A stretch of DNA of 34,594 nt. It comes from CAYMLL01 sp964390645 (GTDB lineage Bacteria > Planctomycetota > UBA8108). This document shows, in pieces, positions 32,480 through 34,594 of the stretch. A model generated the notes under the pieces. That model did no database searches. It was not told the origin of the DNA and saw only the letters and a program-made list of their open reading frames with translations. The stretch spans positions 1 through 34,594 of the forward strand of contig CAYMLL010000037.1 in the NCBI GenBank assembly GCA_964390645.1. Reading direction: 5' to 3'. The position numbers and the translations under genes are program-made. Position 1 is the stretch's first letter; every line of letters begins with the position of its first letter.

Positions 32480-34189
32480 TCAGCGTCGGCGCTCGACGGT
32501 GATGCCTCGATCCACGTCGAGGCCCTCCAGCACCGTGGTGCCGCCCCCGGGCCAGTCGACGACGAGACGATCGACCCGCTCGTCGTCACCGAGGCCGAAG
32601 TGCAGGCGCGGCTCGCTCCCGCACAGGTAGCTGCCGCCGGAGGTGCGCCAGCGTGTCTGCCGGCCGGAGGCGCTCTCGATCGTGACGCGGGCTCCGACGG
32701 CGTCGCGGCCGCCCGGGCCGTCGCCGACGAGCTCGACCGACAGGTGGTGACCGCGCGGGCCCTCGGAGCGCAGCAGGAGCGGCTCCTCGTCGAGGGCCGT
32801 GACCAGGAGGTCGACATCGCCGTCGAGGTCGTAGTCCGCCATGGCGACTCCGCGGAAGGCACGCGTCGTCGAGAGCGCCGGGCCGGCGCGACCGGATACA
32901 TCCTCGAAGCGGGATCCGGAGCGCGCGTACAGGAGGTTGCGCTGCTCGTACGTTCTCTCCGGCAGGAACTCCGCCGCGTTCGGATAGATGTGTCCGTTGG
33001 CGACGAAGAGATCGGTACTGCCGTCGCAGCCGGCGTCGAAGAACACGGCTCCCCAGCCGACCAGCGGGCGGGATCCCCGTCCGATCGCCGTGCTCGCCGT
33101 CACGTCGAGGAAGTCGCCGTCGGGCATCATTCGGTGCAGGCGATTGGTCTCCTCGGCGAAGTTGGTCACCAGGATGTCGGGCCGGCCGCTGTCCGTCAGG
33201 CACGCGATCGCGACTCCCATGCTCCCCTCGTACACTCCGGTGTCGCTCGAGGAGACGCCGGACTCGAGCCCGATCTCGTCGAAGGTCCCGTCGCCGCGAT
33301 TGCGGTAGAGCAGGTTCGCGGTGGTGTCGCAGGCGACGAAGATGTCGACGTCACCGTCTGCGTCGAGGTCGCCCGCGAGCACGCCGAGGCTCTTGCTGCG
33401 GGCGTCACTTCCCGATCCGATCCCCGACGGACCGGTGACGTCCTCGAAGCGACCGTCGCCGCGATTGCGGTAGACCCGGTCCCGCGCGCCGACGTAGGTG
33501 ATCGGGCCGCAGTAGACCCGGGTCCGTCCTCCGTCCGGCGTCTCCTCGAAGCAGACCGGCGGCTTCGACGCGTCGCAGGCGATGTACGACGCGACGTAGA
33601 GATCGACGAGGCCATCACCGTCGAGGTCGGCGAACGCGGCGCCCGCGCTGAAGGGATCCGGCGGACGCACCGGCGGACCGTCGAGCGGCTCGAAGCTTCC
33701 GTCGCCGCGGTTGCGGTAGAGGTCGTTGTCACCGAAGTTGGTGACCAGGAGATCCGGGTAGCCGTCGTTGTCGATGTCGCCCGACGCCACGCCCAGGCCG
33801 TAGCCGCTTCCCGCAACGCCGGCGATGTCGGTGACGTCGACGAAGCGGTCCCCGTCGTTGCGAAGGAGGCGGTTGCGTCCTCTGCGCGGAACGCTCCCGT
33901 CGGCGCCGCGGCCCTGTCCGCTCGTCAGGTAGAGGTCGGGGTCGCCGTCGCGGTCGTAGTCGAGCCAGGCCGCTCCTCCCCCCATCGTTTCGTGGAGATG
34001 CATGCGGCCGTCGGCGCCGCGCCGGTGGCGGGCGTCGATGCCGAGCTGCCGCGCGACGTCCACGAGCCGTGGCGCGTCTGCCGTCGCAGCGATCGGCGAC
34101 TTGGCGGCGGGCTCTTCGGGGCTGCAGCCGAGGACGGCGCCGAGGAGGATGCCGCACAGGGGGCGCGTTCGCGAGCCGCGCCGGCTCAT
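32480..34189 (-). CDS. FG-GAP/VCBS repeat lipoprotein with ASPIC/UnbV C-terminus
   Basis: The 569-residue product has a lipoprotein signal peptide ending 'LLGAVLGC' with a good lipobox, then 'RLVDVARQLGIDA'. A seven-bladed propeller of FG-GAP/VCBS repeats follows; most blades carry a calcium-type Asp loop ('WLDYDRDGDPDLYLTSG', 'SGDIDNDGYPDLLVTNFG', 'FADLDGDGLVDLYVAS', 'AGDLDADGDVDIFVAC', 'MADYDLDGDVDLLVTA') and 'YRNRGDGSF'-type strands between them. The end ('VGARVTIESASGRQTRW', 'GSYLCGSEPRLHFGLGDDER', 'VVDWPGGGTTVLEGL') is the ASPIC/UnbV domain. Such proteins are outside the cytoplasm and probably bind or present other molecules; no enzyme activity is known. ATG at 34189 gives the signal peptide; the frame stays open upstream but crosses a promoter and the divergent gene. 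Confidence 0.92.
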   Translation of the reverse strand: MSRRGSRTRPLCGILLGAVLGCSPEEPAAKSPIAATADAPRLVDVARQLGIDARHRRGADGRMHLHETMGGGAAWLDYDRDGDPDLYLTSGQGRGADGSVPRRGRNRLLRNDGDRFVDVTDIAGVAGSGYGLGVASGDIDNDGYPDLLVTNFGDNDLYRNRGDGSFEPLDGPPVRPPDPFSAGAAFADLDGDGLVDLYVASYIACDASKPPVCFEETPDGGRTRVYCGPITYVGARDRVYRNRGDGRFEDVTGPSGIGSGSDARSKSLGVLAGDLDADGDVDIFVACDTTANLLYRNRGDGTFDEIGLESGVSSSDTGVYEGSMGVAIACLTDSGRPDILVTNFAEETNRLHRMMPDGDFLDVTASTAIGRGSRPLVGWGAVFFDAGCDGSTDLFVANGHIYPNAAEFLPERTYEQRNLLYARSGSRFEDVSGRAGPALSTTRAFRGVAMADYDLDGDVDLLVTALDEEPLLLRSEGPRGHHLSVELVGDGPGGRDAVGARVTIESASGRQTRWRTSGGSYLCGSEPRLHFGLGDDERVDRLVVDWPGGGTTVLEGLDVDRGITVERRR

Positions 34190-34243
34190 GCTGATTCGTT
34201 CCCGGCAGGGGCTCCGAGAACCCACGCTCCGTGCGGCGTTTCC

Positions 34244-34252
34244 TGTTATAAT
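34244..34252 (+). promoter_or_regulatory. Extended -10 promoter, possibly bidirectional
   Basis: TG-T-TATAAT (34244-34252) is a perfect extended -10 element in very GC-rich DNA. It lies 100 nt before the exported gene at 34353. The opposite strand reads TATAAC (34250-34245), a 5 of 6 -10 match, 56 nt from the FG-GAP start. No -35 consensus is visible for either, which an extended -10 can compensate for on the plus strand. Confidence 0.6.
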
Positions 34253-34352
34253 CTGCATCGGTCTCGACAGGGGTCTCTCGCGCCGCCCGAGGATACCACG
34301 TCCCCGGTATGAAGCGCAGAGCGGCACGTCCAGCGAGGAAGGAACAGGGCTT

Positions 34353-34594
34353 ATGACCAGGTGCATGCTCGCCATCGTGGCGTCGATCTTGTCGTCGTTC
34401 GGCATCGCGCGCGCCCAGGAGGTCTGCGACGATTTTTCGGAGGACCGCGGACAGTGGACCTTCCGCGTCCCGCGCTGCGGGCCCTCGTTCAGCCTCGGGG
34501 AGCGGGAGGGGTATCTGCGCTTCGGCGTCCCCGATTCCGCCACCTCCGGCGCGCCCTTCGACAGCTGGTCGACGGCCGCTCGCGCCCCGCCCTT
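34353..34594 (+). CDS. Exported protein, N-terminal part (runs off window)
   Basis: Eighty residues are visible. A Sec signal peptide ('MLAIVASILSSFGIARAQ', cleavage A-x-A near residue 21) is followed by 'VCDDFSEDRGQWTFRVPRCG' and 'FSLGEREGYLRFGVPD'. The pattern Asp-Asp-Phe...Trp then G-x-L-R-F recalls the first strands of concanavalin-like/DUF1349 sandwich domains, but too little is present to assign a family. Two Cys (25 and 43) may pair. ATG at 34353 has AGGAAGGA about 10 nt upstream and follows a strong extended -10 element. It is divergent from the FG-GAP gene. Confidence 0.65.
   Translation, partial: MTRCMLAIVASILSSFGIARAQEVCDDFSEDRGQWTFRVPRCGPSFSLGEREGYLRFGVPDSATSGAPFDSWSTAARAPP

Noticed and set aside
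34190..34543. N-terminal extension of the FG-GAP protein
   Set aside because: It would cross the extended -10 element and the divergent exported gene; the lipoprotein signal peptide starts at 34189.
1..34594. Mobile element or genomic island
   Set aside because: No transposase, integrase, tRNA border or terminal repeats were seen, and apart from the poly-G block composition is uniform.

Overview
The window is about 34.6 kb of very GC-rich DNA with dense coding on both strands. It most likely comes from a planctomycete (Planctomycetota); a related PVC lineage is possible. The evidence is the gene content: three DUF1501 proteins, two DUF1549/DUF1553 (PSD1-type) cytochrome proteins, one giant PVC-type dehydrogenase/HEAT/cytochrome c protein, three sulfatases (one cut by the window edge) and an FG-GAP/ASPIC-UnbV lipoprotein. 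Such sets are typical of that phylum. I see no rRNA, tRNA, CRISPR array, insertion sequence, integrase or phage gene.

Layout. (1) 1-681 (+) is the C-terminal part of a sulfatase. (2) 7384-770 (-) is a run of four genes: a PSD1 protein with a Big2-like domain and two c-type heme motifs, a DUF1501 protein, an exported thioredoxin-fold protein with a duplicated C-terminal module, and an Nramp-related transporter. (3) 7576-10164 (+) is a compact three-gene cassette: class II-like cytochrome c, cupredoxin, and Tat-exported sulfite oxidase-type molybdoenzyme. It is best read as a periplasmic sulfite (or similar) oxidation module. (4) 14983-10201 (-) is one very large gene (SGNH hydrolase, beta-propeller, HEAT, cytochrome c). 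Its 5' end is broken by an abnormal poly-G stretch at about 14711-14820. (5) 15248-17902 (+) is an MBOAT plus AlgJ/AlgX-like pair for O-acylation of an exported polymer, followed by a separate DUF1501 gene at 18088-19458. (6) 29053-19568 (-) is a co-oriented cluster: SDR oxidoreductase, sulfatase, exported amidohydrolase, PSD1 with an inserted LamG domain, DUF1501 Tat-lipoprotein, and acyl-CoA ligase. The last five genes are separated by 29, -4, 2 and 10 nt and look like one operon. (7) 29227-30585 (+) is a two-repeat lipoprotein of unknown function, facing a sulfatase at 32342-30708 (-). (8) 34189-32480 (-) is the FG-GAP lipoprotein, divergent from an exported protein that starts at 34353 and runs off the window.

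The genes suggest a surface and periplasm specialised for breaking down sulfated or complex organic matter. Sulfatases and a hydrolase would act outside the cytoplasm. Heme proteins, a cupredoxin and a sulfite oxidase would carry electrons. A cytoplasmic SDR and CoA ligase would take up the products. The two most interesting units are the SDR-to-ligase cluster and the cytochrome/cupredoxin/sulfite oxidase cassette. No substrate can be named from sequence alone. Several starts are non-ATG (GTG or TTG) and were chosen from Shine-Dalgarno position, signal peptides and gene spacing.
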